Shown: one piece after another, positions 36,767 to 45,219 of the stretch
Numbering within the stretch: position 1 is the first letter of the stretch
Layout: every line of letters starts with the position of its first letter
Source of the DNA: Phascolarctobacterium sp.
Lineage (GTDB): Bacteria; Bacillota; Negativicutes; Acidaminococcales; Acidaminococcaceae
Direction: 5' to 3'
Assembly (NCBI GenBank): GCA_030540395.1
Contig: JAUNWI010000001.1
Location: 124,001 to 188,000 of the forward strand
Length of the DNA: 64,000 nt
Notes under the pieces: generated by a model
Told to the model about the DNA's origin: nothing
Database searches by the model: none
Seen by the model: the letters and a program-made list of their open reading frames with translations, nothing else
Made by a program: the position numbers and the translations under genes

Positions 36767-38200
36767 TTACAGCTTCTCCTTCATGAACCGCTTATAAACC
36801 TCCACACCCGGCTGATCATAAGCATCCACATCCGCCAGCTCGCCCTCATACGCCACCGTCAGCATCAGGAAATACATCAGCTGACCCAGCATATACTCAT
36901 TCAAATGGGGCAAAGTAAAGCGGGCATTATAGCGATTATCACTAGTCAAAGCTGCCTCATTAGCCGCCAAAGCAATCTTCAAAGCCTTATTCATATCAAG
37001 ACCCTCAAACTTAGCAAAATACGGCACATCAGCAAAGGGATTATGCACCACAGCCTTCTCCTCAGGGTCCGCAACCTCCAGGAACTGCACCACCTTATTT
37101 AGGCGTCCATCCTGATGCTGCTGGGTCTGGGCATGCATATCGGTAGTCCCCACGGCCACAATCGGCGTTCTACCGTAGTTCACCACCTGACCGTTACGGT
37201 CCAGGCGTTTACCCAAGGACTCTGCCAAAAGTTGCACATACCATTCGCTTAAGGACTTTAAATGCATGCTATAAGGCATAAAGACCTCAATATCCCTGCC
37301 CTTGCCATAGGCCAAAAACTTAAGCAGCGCATTGAGCAAGGAAGGATTCTCCTCCAAAGCCACCCTTTGGCAATACTCATCCAACTCACGGGCACCGCGC
37401 AAAAACGCTTCAATATCGCCGCCCAAGGCAGCCATGGTCACCAAGCCCGGGTCCGTCATCACGCAGAAGCGACCGCCAATACCCTCTTTAATGTCAAACT
37501 GCCACCAGCCATACTTCTGTGCCAGCTGCAAAAGCGGTGCATTGGCTTCATCAGCCTGTAAATCCGTGACAACAGTGCATTCAAGCTTAATATTCAACCC
37601 TTTACTCAAGGTATCATAAAAATACGTAAAGGCAGAAATTGTCTCCAAGGTCGTGCCCGACTTAGAAATAGGCACCAGCATCACCCGCAGCTCCCTGCCA
37701 TTGCTCAAATGCAGGTAAGCCAAACGCTGCACCTCATAAACCAGACCATTGCAGTCCACCGGGTCCAGATTATTGCCAGAAAAATAAATGCGTGGTTGTC
37801 CATGGCGCAGCTTGGCATTAGTGTTCCAATGGCAGCCACCAAAGGCATCAAACAGCACCTTATTGCCCAAATATGAGCCACCTACACCCAAAAACACTAC
37901 CACATCCATCTGCTTCAGGTATTCACCGTACTCCTTTAGCCTCGCAATGGAGGCAGGTGTATTGGGATTGCCCTCGGCAATATAGGGCATACGCGGGAAA
38001 TAAACATGCTCCGGCTGGCCATCCTTAGATAAATGCGCCTTCGAACGACCTGTGGCACGCAAACCGGCAACAGCCTTATCGGCAGCAGCGCCCAAGGTTG
38101 CCAAGCCCTCAGCAACCTCCTGCTCCGTAAGCCTATTTTCCCCAAACATATTAGTAAAATCCAACACCAAGCCACTGGGCAAGGTTATTTTGTACTTCAC
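36767..38200 (-). CDS. pgi: Glucose-6-phosphate isomerase
   Basis: It interconverts glucose 6-phosphate and fructose 6-phosphate. 477 residues, two SIS domains. The VVFLGVGGSYLGNKVLFDAF segment (about residues 98-117) and VPISKSGTTLETISAFTYF are sugar-phosphate-binding loops. GRTPIVAVGTTDMHAQTQQ contains the active-site region typical of the family. The start codon is GTG (38198-38200), 10 bases after AGGAG. It is monocistronic, with its own promoter and a terminator at 36702. Confidence 0.94.
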   Translation of the reverse strand: MKYKITLPSGLVLDFTNMFGENRLTEQEVAEGLATLGAAADKAVAGLRATGRSKAHLSKDGQPEHVYFPRMPYIAEGNPNTPASIARLKEYGEYLKQMDVVVFLGVGGSYLGNKVLFDAFGGCHWNTNAKLRHGQPRIYFSGNNLDPVDCNGLVYEVQRLAYLHLSNGRELRVMLVPISKSGTTLETISAFTYFYDTLSKGLNIKLECTVVTDLQADEANAPLLQLAQKYGWWQFDIKEGIGGRFCVMTDPGLVTMAALGGDIEAFLRGARELDEYCQRVALEENPSLLNALLKFLAYGKGRDIEVFMPYSMHLKSLSEWYVQLLAESLGKRLDRNGQVVNYGRTPIVAVGTTDMHAQTQQHQDGRLNKVVQFLEVADPEEKAVVHNPFADVPYFAKFEGLDMNKALKIALAANEAALTSDNRYNARFTLPHLNEYMLGQLMYFLMLTVAYEGELADVDAYDQPGVEVYKRFMKEKL

Positions 38201-38264
38201 TTAGCACTCACTCCTAAATCCGATTCTTGGAGTGCGCCCCTATAGCGTACTCTAGTTAGGCATA

Positions 38265-38293
38265 ATTATAGCATATTATGCTTCTTTTAGCAA
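38265..38293 (-). promoter_or_regulatory. Promoter of pgi
   Basis: TTGCTA (38288-38293), a 17-base spacer and the extended -10 TGC-TATAAT (38265-38270). Confidence 0.75.
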
Positions 38294-38356
38294 AGACTGC
38301 TACAATAAATATGCAGCATAATGGCGCTACAAATATTGAATTTCTACTTTTTTTAA

Positions 38357-39610
38357 TTACTTTTTCGGACCTTGACGGCGATTACTGCCCGTCTTCGGCG
38401 CCTTGCGCTTGTCCGCAACTGCGTTGCGGCCACGCTTAGGCCCAGCGGGCTTTTTCTTTTTCGGCGTAGCTGTGCTCACACGGCGAGCCACGGTCTCGCC
38501 CTCCAGATTCTGCCGCTCCATCAAAACACCCAGCCTGGTCTCGATATTGCGCAGCCATTTCACTTCCTCCGGAGTGTACAGGGTGATAGCCACGCCGTCG
38601 TTGCCGGCGCGGCCGGTACGACCGATGCGGTGTACATACCAATCCACATCATGGGGAATATCGTAATTGATAACATGGGTCACGCCCTCCACATCCAGAC
38701 CGCGAGCAGCCAAATCACTGGCCACAAGCACTTGGATTTTGGCATCGCGGAAGGACTTCATCACAGTTTTGCGCTTGGCCGGAGACATTTCCCCATGGAG
38801 TACATCCACATTGAAGCCCTGCATGCCCAGCCAATCGCCCAGCTCCTTAGTACGCTCCTTGCTCATGCAAAAAACGATGGCCAAATACGGATTCAACCGT
38901 TCAATCAGTGCCGCCACTGCGCGATTTTTATATTCATCCGTGGTTTTCAGGCAGATCTGTTTGATCTTATCCACGGTAGCCTTGTCCGGCTCAATGTCAA
39001 TCAGAGCGCAATTTTTGGTCAGCTTGCGACCCAGCTTGCGCACTTCCTCGTTCAAGGTAGCACTGCACAGCATGGTTTGGTGTTCAGCCGCAGTCATGGC
39101 AATCAAATCGAAGGCTTCGTCCATAAAGCCCTGCTGCAGCATTTCGTCCACCTCGTCCAGCACCAGATACTTAACGCCGCCCAAATCCGTATTGCCCTTT
39201 TTAATATGGTCCAACAAGCGTCCCGGGGTACCAATCAGCACATGGCTGCGACCCTCCAGCTTATACTTTTGCTCTTCAAAATCACGACCGCCGGTCACCG
39301 CCAAAACCTTAATCGGACTCTCGCCCAAAATCTTTTTCAGCTCCACAGCAATTTGCTGGGCCAGCTCTCTGGTCGGGGTAATAACCAAAGCCTGGGCGTA
39401 GGGCTTGTCAGCGTCCACCTTCTCGGCCAAGGGTACCAAAAAGGCCAAGGTTTTGCCAGTACCGGTTTGGGCTCTGGCGATAACGTCACGTCCGGCAAAC
39501 AAAGCAGGAATCGCCTGCTCCTGCACGGGCATGGGCCTGGTAATGCCCATTTTTTGCAATTGCTCCACCGTGTGCGCACACACCTTCAGAGCAGAAAAAC
39601 CATTTTGCAT
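38357..39610 (-). CDS. DEAD-box ATP-dependent RNA helicase (CshA/RhlE type)
   Basis: 417 residues. In order: Q motif with MPVQEQAIP, motif I ARAQTGTGKT, Ia TPTRELAQQ, II LDEVDEML, III CSATL, then motifs V (VASDLAARGLDV) and VI (YVHRIGRTGRAG). Motif II reads DEVD rather than DEAD; the Ala-to-Val change is mild and activity is still expected. The C-terminal 45 residues are Lys/Arg-rich and probably bind RNA. Roles in relatives are RNA decay, ribosome assembly and cold adaptation. GGAGG precedes the ATG. A 12-bp hairpin lies in the leader. Confidence 0.94.
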   Translation of the reverse strand: MQNGFSALKVCAHTVEQLQKMGITRPMPVQEQAIPALFAGRDVIARAQTGTGKTLAFLVPLAEKVDADKPYAQALVITPTRELAQQIAVELKKILGESPIKVLAVTGGRDFEEQKYKLEGRSHVLIGTPGRLLDHIKKGNTDLGGVKYLVLDEVDEMLQQGFMDEAFDLIAMTAAEHQTMLCSATLNEEVRKLGRKLTKNCALIDIEPDKATVDKIKQICLKTTDEYKNRAVAALIERLNPYLAIVFCMSKERTKELGDWLGMQGFNVDVLHGEMSPAKRKTVMKSFRDAKIQVLVASDLAARGLDVEGVTHVINYDIPHDVDWYVHRIGRTGRAGNDGVAITLYTPEEVKWLRNIETRLGVLMERQNLEGETVARRVSTATPKKKKPAGPKRGRNAVADKRKAPKTGSNRRQGPKK

Positions 39611-39642
39611 CTATGAACCTCCTCAAAATATTCCTTCACAAA

Positions 39643-39673
39643 GCTTTCCTAGCGTAAAACGCGCTAGGAAAGC
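39643..39673. other. 12-bp hairpin in the helicase leader
   Basis: GCTTTCCTAGCG (39643-39654) and CGCTAGGAAAGC (39662-39673) pair perfectly around a 7-base loop. It lies between the Sel1-like gene's terminator and the helicase start. Without a T run it is not a terminator; it may be a leader structure or a remnant. Confidence 0.5.
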
Positions 39674-39682
39674 GTGTTCGCA

Positions 39683-39714
39683 ATAAAAAAGGCTGAAGAA
39701 TTATCTCCAGCCTT
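39683..39714 (-). terminator. Terminator after the Sel1-like gene
   Basis: On the minus strand AAGGCTG and CAGCCTT form a 7-bp stem, followed by TTTTATT. Confidence 0.75.
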
Positions 39715-39727
39715 AAGAATACTAAAA

Positions 39728-40267
39728 TTAGAATTCAGCCAATTTAGCAGCAGCCTTGGGGCAACCTTTAGCAGCAGCCAGTTCAAAATAGGTCTTAGCA
39801 CAAATCTTGTGACCCATTGCTAAATAATGTTCGCCCAGCATGCATTGATTCTTAGCATACTGCATATCCTTCAATTGAGCAGCAGCTTCAGCGGAGCCCT
39901 TAGCAGCAGCCAATTCCAAATAGGTGGTGCCGCAAACAACATGGCCCATACCCAAATATTGTTTAGCAAGCAGCAGGCAGCCGTCAACATATTGTTTTTC
40001 TTTAGCTTCAGCAGCAGCGATTTCCTCATCGGATACGCCAACCTTAGCCTTGAACCATGCTACAATTGCGTCCAGGTCTTCGCCCTTGTAGAGCACGCTT
40101 CTAAATTTATAATCGATAACACCAGTAGTATACAACCATTCAATGCCCAAATCCATGTCATCATAATCAACATCAAAATGAGTCAGGATAGCATCAATAA
40201 CAACCTCTGCATTTTCCTTGTCTTGAGCCAATTTAGCAATGCTACGATATTCTTCTACTAAAGTCAT
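39728..40267 (-). CDS. Sel1-like repeat protein of unknown function
   Basis: 179 residues, no signal peptide. The N-terminal half (about 1-85) is acidic and helical (AEVVIDAILTHFDVDYDD). The C-terminal half has two imperfect copies of one unit: LLAKQYLGMGHVVCGTTYLE followed by LAAAKGSAEAAAQL, and MLGEHYLAMGHKICAKTYFE followed by LAAAKGCPKAAAKL. These are Sel1/TPR-like helix pairs, usually used for protein contacts. I chose the ATG at 40265-40267, with GAGG 9 bases before it. Monocistronic, with its own promoter. No pathway can be assigned. Confidence 0.75.
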   Translation of the reverse strand: MTLVEEYRSIAKLAQDKENAEVVIDAILTHFDVDYDDMDLGIEWLYTTGVIDYKFRSVLYKGEDLDAIVAWFKAKVGVSDEEIAAAEAKEKQYVDGCLLLAKQYLGMGHVVCGTTYLELAAAKGSAEAAAQLKDMQYAKNQCMLGEHYLAMGHKICAKTYFELAAAKGCPKAAAKLAEF

Positions 40268-40336
40268 CTTCAACAACCTCACTTTTCTTTGCTTATTCAG
40301 CGCACAATTTTCTGGCTTTCACCAGTAACCAATATT

Positions 40337-40365
40337 ATCATATCACTATTGGCGCAATTTATCAA
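40337..40365 (-). promoter_or_regulatory. Promoter of the Sel1-like gene
   Basis: TTGATA (40360-40365), a 17-base spacer and TATGAT (40337-40342). Confidence 0.7.
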
Positions 40366-40404
40366 CTAAAATAGACCGCTAATTACCAATCTTCTGGTTC
40401 TTTA

Positions 40405-41808
40405 TCACATGGGACCCAGATTAATAGCAGTTGCATAGGTCAAAAAGCAGAAGGCCACAACCCACCACATGCCAATCAGGGGCAACACGAAGCGAGCCCA
40501 TTTTTTATAGGGCACATTGGCCATAGCCAAATAAGACATGGTGGCACCGGAAGCCGGAGTAATGCAGTTGGTGAAGGCATCGCCAAAGGTGAAGGCAAAA
40601 ACTGCGGTCTGACGAGTCAGGCCCACAATATCAGCCAGGGGCGCCATAATGGGCATGGAAATTGCTGCCTGACCGGAGCTGGAGGGAACCAGCAGATTGA
40701 AGACGTCCTGAATAATGAACATACCGAAGGCAATAATGGAGGACGGGAATACATCCAGCATGCCAGCCAAAGCATGAATAATGGTGTCCATCACGCGAGC
40801 ATTGTCCAGCAAAATAGTTGCAGCTTTACACATAGCCACCGCCAAGCAGGGCAGCATCATACCCTTGCAGCCCTCCAAAAAGGCATCACAAATATCATTG
40901 GGAGACAAACGACAGATAAGACCGGACAGGATACCCATAATCAGGAACAGCGCAGAAATTTCATTCATATAGAAATCATATTTCAATACGCCAAAGATAA
41001 TGCCCACAAAATTCAAACCCAAGAGTGCCAGGCAAATGCCTTGGCGAGTGGTGAGCTCATCGGTGTCCGTGAGATTAATGGTGTCTGCCTTAGCTCTATC
41101 AATAGCATACACCGGGCTGCTTTCCGGGTTCTTCTTCACCTTGTAGGCATGGTACATCACGTAGGAAATATTCAGCACCAAGAGAACCACGAAGATGCCC
41201 ACTCTGTATGGCAAAGCAGAAAAAATCGGTACACCGGCAATGCCCTGTGCCACGCCCACGGAAAAGGGTTGGGTGCAGCCAGCGCCATAACCGGCAGCAA
41301 CGGAACAAAACAGCATGCCCAAGGCAGTCAAAGAGTCAAAGCCCAAGGCCAAAGCCACGCTGACTACCAAGGGAGTGAAGGCCAGGTATTCCTCATTGCA
41401 GCCTGCCAAAGTGGAAAAGGTAGCCAAGGTCGTCATGAGCACAGGAATCAGCAAAATGCTGTGGTTGCGCATCTTCTTAACAAGGGTGCTAAGACCGGCG
41501 ATAATAGCACCGGTTTTAGCCAAAATATTTAAGGAACCACCCACCATGAACAGGAAGGCGATGATGCTAATGCCGCCCTTAAAGCCTTTGTTAATGGAGG
41601 TAAAGAAATCTAAGAAGCCAGTGGGCTTTTGCGCTACATAATGGAAGGTGGACGGATTTACAACCATCTTGCCGGTGTGTACATCCTTTACCCTGTCGTA
41701 CACGCCTGCAGGAATAACATAGCTGGCCAGTGCGCACAGCACGATTACGCACACCAAAATAATAATAGGACTGGGGGCCTTAAAGGCCTTAACATCATCT
41801 TTACTCAT
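40405..41808 (-). CDS. YfcC family (DcuC-like) membrane transporter
   Basis: 467 residues, about twelve membrane helices. The first helix, with VIPAGVYDRV, is characteristic of YfcC proteins; a GCTQPFSVGVAQGIAGVPIFS-like loop and LVPSSSGQAAISMPIMAPLA match the two re-entrant halves of this ion-transporter-type fold. Substrate is unproven in the family (amino acids, peptides or dicarboxylates are discussed). It is the second gene after an M20 peptidase, so an imported peptide or N-acyl amino acid is a reasonable inference. I chose the ATG with AGGAG 9 bases before it. Confidence 0.87.
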   Translation of the reverse strand: MSKDDVKAFKAPSPIIILVCVIVLCALASYVIPAGVYDRVKDVHTGKMVVNPSTFHYVAQKPTGFLDFFTSINKGFKGGISIIAFLFMVGGSLNILAKTGAIIAGLSTLVKKMRNHSILLIPVLMTTLATFSTLAGCNEEYLAFTPLVVSVALALGFDSLTALGMLFCSVAAGYGAGCTQPFSVGVAQGIAGVPIFSALPYRVGIFVVLLVLNISYVMYHAYKVKKNPESSPVYAIDRAKADTINLTDTDELTTRQGICLALLGLNFVGIIFGVLKYDFYMNEISALFLIMGILSGLICRLSPNDICDAFLEGCKGMMLPCLAVAMCKAATILLDNARVMDTIIHALAGMLDVFPSSIIAFGMFIIQDVFNLLVPSSSGQAAISMPIMAPLADIVGLTRQTAVFAFTFGDAFTNCITPASGATMSYLAMANVPYKKWARFVLPLIGMWWVVAFCFLTYATAINLGPM

Positions 41809-41828
41809 CAAACATCTCTCCTAAAATC

Positions 41829-43013
41829 TTAATTTGCATATTTTTGAGCGTAAGTCTCTATTTCCATAATGCAGGCCATGGCAATTAGCCAGCGTTGGAA
41901 GAAGCTTTCCACGGATGCACACTCGTTCTTGGTATGGGCGCCGCTGCCCTGGCCACCCATGGAGCAAACGGTGGGCACGCCCATACTGCTAACATAAGAA
42001 GCATCTGACATGCCACCTACATAAATAGGCGCAAAGGCCGGATAGCCATACTCCGTGGCCACACTGTTGATATAGGCCAACAGGCGGTGGTTGGCTGCTG
42101 TTTCTTCAAAGGCCGGCATGGGAGCCACAAATTCCACCTCGGTGGTAGTGCCTTCGATGAAGGTTTGGGCACAGACCTCACGAATTTTGTCCTTGATATA
42201 CTCCATATGCTCCAGCTTTTTATAGCGCACATCCAGCTCTGCATAGCAGTAATCAGGCACTGCGTTGGAAACCATGCCACCCTTAATCACGCCCACGCTA
42301 ACGGTCAGGCCCTCGTCATAGATAGTCAGGTTCTGCAAAAGGGGCAGCTTGTGGGACATTTCCACAATGGCGTTACGTCCCTTCAAATAATCATTGCCCG
42401 CATGCGCAGCCACGCCGTGCACCGTAATGTGGCAGTCCATGCCACCCTTGCGGCCCACTGTCAGGCAATTGTCCATGCGCCCGCTTTCCATATTCAGGCA
42501 GCACAGGCAGCCCTTGGCCTCTTGCAAAAGAATTTTGTCTGCAATGCCATTTTGGTGACTGCTTTCTTCATCGCCCACGATAACAGCCTTTACAGGTCGC
42601 TCGGTAAAGCCAAACTGCTTCAAGGCTACAAAAATATAAAAGATTTGGGCAATGCCATTTTTCATATCCACCACGCCGGGACCATAGGCAAAGCCATCCT
42701 TGATATGAAAGGGATCGTCAGGATAGCTGCCGGAGGGAAATACAGTGTCGCAGTGACCAGCCAGCAAAACGGGCTTGCCCTCAGCTTCCTTGTTCAGCTC
42801 CATGACCAGCACCTTGGCGCTGCCCTTAGAGTCCACTAAGCGGCAGTCAATACCCTCCGCCTCAAAATGTTTTTTGAGAAAATCAATGATACGATTAATT
42901 TTATCCACTTCTTTGGAGCCGGCCTGCATATTCACAAGGCTCTCCCAAAAAAGCAGCATTTCCTGCCTGTTGTTTTCCACAAAGGCACGCAAAGCTTCTA
43001 TTGGTGTTTTCAT
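41829..43013 (-). CDS. M20 family zinc metallopeptidase (carboxypeptidase G2-like)
   Basis: 394 residues. The zinc-site motifs are in order: LLAGHCDTVFPSGSYPDDPF (His and Asp, about residues 85-105), YGPGVVDMKNGIAQI (bridging Asp), VIVGDEESSHQNG (the general-base Glu pair), and a C-terminal GAHTKNECASVESF with the last His. The dimerisation domain is inserted in the middle (about 190-300). Likely cleaves a peptide, N-acyl amino acid or folyl-type substrate. First gene of a two-gene operon with the YfcC transporter, 20-base gap, behind a strong promoter. Confidence 0.92.
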   Translation of the reverse strand: MKTPIEALRAFVENNRQEMLLFWESLVNMQAGSKEVDKINRIIDFLKKHFEAEGIDCRLVDSKGSAKVLVMELNKEAEGKPVLLAGHCDTVFPSGSYPDDPFHIKDGFAYGPGVVDMKNGIAQIFYIFVALKQFGFTERPVKAVIVGDEESSHQNGIADKILLQEAKGCLCCLNMESGRMDNCLTVGRKGGMDCHITVHGVAAHAGNDYLKGRNAIVEMSHKLPLLQNLTIYDEGLTVSVGVIKGGMVSNAVPDYCYAELDVRYKKLEHMEYIKDKIREVCAQTFIEGTTTEVEFVAPMPAFEETAANHRLLAYINSVATEYGYPAFAPIYVGGMSDASYVSSMGVPTVCSMGGQGSGAHTKNECASVESFFQRWLIAMACIMEIETYAQKYAN

Positions 43014-43089
43014 AATGACCTCGATTACAATTTCTAGAATTAATTTACTTTATCAAGATAAAGCAATAAAGAAAAATAGTTACTTAATT

Positions 43090-43118
43090 ATTTTACTAAA
43101 CTATCCCTAGCTTGTCAA
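43090..43118 (-). promoter_or_regulatory. Promoter of the M20 peptidase-YfcC operon
   Basis: TTGACA (43113-43118), exactly 17 bases and TAAAAT (43090-43095). One of the best consensus promoters in the window. Confidence 0.83.
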
Positions 43119-43147
43119 CTTACCTTAATAATACTAAAAGACAGCAA

Positions 43148-43190
43148 AGCGCCTAGGGACGCTGCCACGCAAGCAACGCACCTAGGCGCT
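43148..43190 (-). terminator. Hairpin after the alanine/glycine symporter gene
   Basis: AGCGCCTAGG (43148-43157) and CCTAGGCGCT (43181-43190) pair perfectly over 10 bp around a 23-base loop. The T run on the minus strand is weak (TTTGCTGTCTTTT), so termination is probable but not certain. Confidence 0.5.
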
Positions 43191-43220
43191 CTAGTTTTTA
43201 TTGTTTTAATCTAGAAAAGC

Positions 43221-44564
43221 TTATTTTTTGCTTTCCTGCAAATGCTTTTCATAAGCCTTGGTTTCAGCAACAACTACACCAGCCAAAGCCAAGAGAGCAA
43301 TCAAGTTCGGAATAGCCATGAGGCCGTTTACGATATCCGCCAATACCCAAATTTCTTCCAGCTTCAGGAAGGGGCCGCAAGCGATGAGGATGATGAAGAT
43401 AATGCGATAAGGCATAATAGCTTTAACGCCCATCAAATATTCTACGCAACGTTCGCCGTAGTAGTTCCAGCCAAGAATGGTGGTGAAGGCAAAGAGTACC
43501 AGGCCAACCATCAGCAGCATGGAGCCAAAGCCCGGGAAAGCAGCTGCGAAGGCAGCATCAGTCATGGCAGCGCCCTTTAAAGGACCACACCAAGCACCGG
43601 TTACGATTAAGGACAAGCCGGTCAAGGAGCAAATGATAATGGTATCGATAAAGGTACCGGTCATGGAAACGAGGCCTTGCTCAGCTGCCCATTTGGTTTT
43701 AGCAGCTGCAGCAACGATAGGAGCAGAACCCAAACCAGATTCGTTGGAGAAAACGCCACGGGCAACGCCGCTACGCATAGCCAGCATTACAGTTGCACCC
43801 AAGAAGCCACCTTGAGCAGCGGCGGGAGTGAAGGCATCCTGAAGCACCATACCGATTGCACCGGGAACCTTGTCTGCAAAGCAAACCAAAATGCCCACAG
43901 TAGTGATGAAATACAGCACTGCCATAGCCGGAACGATTTTAGAAGCAACATTAGCGATGGATTTCAAACCGCCTATGGTAACAGCAGCAACAACAACAGT
44001 CAATGCGATACCGGTGTACATAACGGGGATACCGGCAGTAATCTTAGTAATTTCTACAATGGAGTTAACCTGAGCAAAGGTACCAATGCCGAAGTATGCA
44101 CACAGCACACCAAAAGCAGCGAACATAACAGCCAGGGGCTTGTAGGATTTGCCAAGACCATTTTCGATGTAGTACATGGGGCCGCCGGAAATATTGCCAT
44201 CAGCGTCCACAGTACGATATTTTACAGCCAAAAGGCATTCTGCATATTTGGTAGCCATACCAAAGAAGGCAGCCATCCACATCCAGAACAGAGCGCCCGG
44301 ACCACCGGCCTTGACAGCGGTAGCAACGCCGACGATGTTACCGGTACCAACGGTTGCAGCAAGAGCAGTACACAGTGCCTTAAAGGAGTTAACGTCACCG
44401 CTACCTTCATTCTTAGCACTAAAAATCAGCTTCAAAGCAGCACCAAGCTTAAATACCTGAATCAAGCCCAAGCGGATAGACAGATAAATACCAGTACCAA
44501 CCAAGAGCACTAAAAGTGGTGGGCCCCAGACAAAATCATCAATCGCATTCAACATTTCCAACAT
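43221..44564 (-). CDS. Alanine/glycine:cation symporter (AGCS family)
   Basis: 447 residues, about eleven membrane helices. Family motifs: FKALCTALAATVGTGNIVGV near residues 60-80, GGPGALFWMWMAAFFGMATK, GGPMYYIENGLG, and RGVFSNESGLGSAPI. It imports alanine or glycine with sodium. The upstream glycine riboswitch strongly suggests that glycine is the physiological substrate or signal. GGGAG lies 10 bases before the ATG. It is a single gene with promoter, riboswitch, terminator switch and coding region. Confidence 0.95.
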   Translation of the reverse strand: MLEMLNAIDDFVWGPPLLVLLVGTGIYLSIRLGLIQVFKLGAALKLIFSAKNEGSGDVNSFKALCTALAATVGTGNIVGVATAVKAGGPGALFWMWMAAFFGMATKYAECLLAVKYRTVDADGNISGGPMYYIENGLGKSYKPLAVMFAAFGVLCAYFGIGTFAQVNSIVEITKITAGIPVMYTGIALTVVVAAVTIGGLKSIANVASKIVPAMAVLYFITTVGILVCFADKVPGAIGMVLQDAFTPAAAQGGFLGATVMLAMRSGVARGVFSNESGLGSAPIVAAAAKTKWAAEQGLVSMTGTFIDTIIICSLTGLSLIVTGAWCGPLKGAAMTDAAFAAAFPGFGSMLLMVGLVLFAFTTILGWNYYGERCVEYLMGVKAIMPYRIIFIILIACGPFLKLEEIWVLADIVNGLMAIPNLIALLALAGVVVAETKAYEKHLQESKK

Positions 44565-44625
44565 AATAAAACATCTCCCTCTTCTTTCCCTCTCTCAGCA
44601 GGTTAAATCAATAATAATGATAAGT

Positions 44626-44659
44626 AAATAAAAAACCGGAGTATTGCGCATATACTCCG
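44626..44659 (-). terminator. Expression-platform terminator of the glycine riboswitch
   Basis: On the minus strand CGGAGTAT and ATACTCCG form an 8-bp stem, then GTTTTTTATTT. It lies between the riboswitch and the symporter gene, so glycine binding would decide between termination and read-through. Confidence 0.82.
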
Positions 44660-44710
44660 AAAAAGTCAACACCTATATAAACATCAATACAGATGCTTAT
44701 ATATAAGCTT

Positions 44711-44900
44711 TTGCTCCGTCCTTTGGCCTGAGAGATTGGTTTGCCGCGCACATTAATAAATTCACGGACAAGCTTTGCACCTTCGGCGCCCATTTAAGGG
44801 ACTCTCCAGAGTTGTGTCAGCTCACGGTTCCGCCCCACTTGAGGCACCTGAGAGTTTTGCTCCTTCGGTAGGCATCGCCTTCTCCCATAAGCGTCATCCA
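44711..44900 (-). promoter_or_regulatory. Tandem glycine riboswitch
   Basis: Two aptamers are recognisable on the minus strand. The first (about 44815-44900) has GGGAGA, CGAAGGAGCAA, CTCTCAGGTG and GGAACCGTGAG. The second (about 44711-44810) has TCTGGAGAG, CGCCGAAGGTGCAAAG, CTCTCAGGCCAAAGGAC. These CGAAGGNGCAA and CTCTCAGG blocks are the conserved core of the class. It controls the AGCS symporter through the terminator at 44626. Confidence 0.95.
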
Positions 44901-44923
44901 CTCGTTATTTACTTATGTACGCT

Positions 44924-44952
44924 ATTATAGTACACTCTAAAGAAAAAAGCAA
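44924..44952 (-). promoter_or_regulatory. Promoter of the riboswitch-symporter transcript
   Basis: TTGCTT (44947-44952), a 17-base spacer and TATAAT (44924-44929), about 25 bases upstream of the riboswitch. Confidence 0.8.
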
Positions 44953-44973
44953 GCACTTTTTTTGTTAAAAATG

Positions 44974-45126
44974 TTACTTTTGCTTAGCTGCAATATCGCG
45001 CATGCAATAAACTAAAGAGCCGTTGCCACGATGGTTCATGATGCACTCACAGCAGGTACCATGGCGGGGGCAGGTAGTTTTAGGACAGGTGCAGTTAGCT
45101 TCATTACAATGCTTATGTTCTTCCAT
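44974..45126 (-). CDS. Cysteine-rich 50-residue protein, probably metal-binding
   Basis: MEEHKHCNEANCTCPKTTCP opens a 50-residue frame with eight cysteines (C7, C12, C14, C19, C25, C26, C28, C41) and several histidines, ending in MRDIAAKQK. The core C-x-CPxxxCxRHGxCCxC...NHRxxGxLxxC resembles a small uncharacterised family in anaerobes (perhaps DUF6485, by memory). GGAGG lies 7 bases before the ATG. The pattern suggests one zinc or iron-sulfur site. It shares its upstream region with nothing else obvious. Function unknown. Confidence 0.78.
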   Translation of the reverse strand: MEEHKHCNEANCTCPKTTCPRHGTCCECIMNHRGNGSLVYCMRDIAAKQK

Positions 45127-45219
45127 GTTGATTCCTCCAATCGCTTTTTGCAGTCAGCCTTGCTCTGACACCATTATTATAGCACGCAAGCAGGGAATCG
45201 TCTATTTTTCCTTGCTCCG

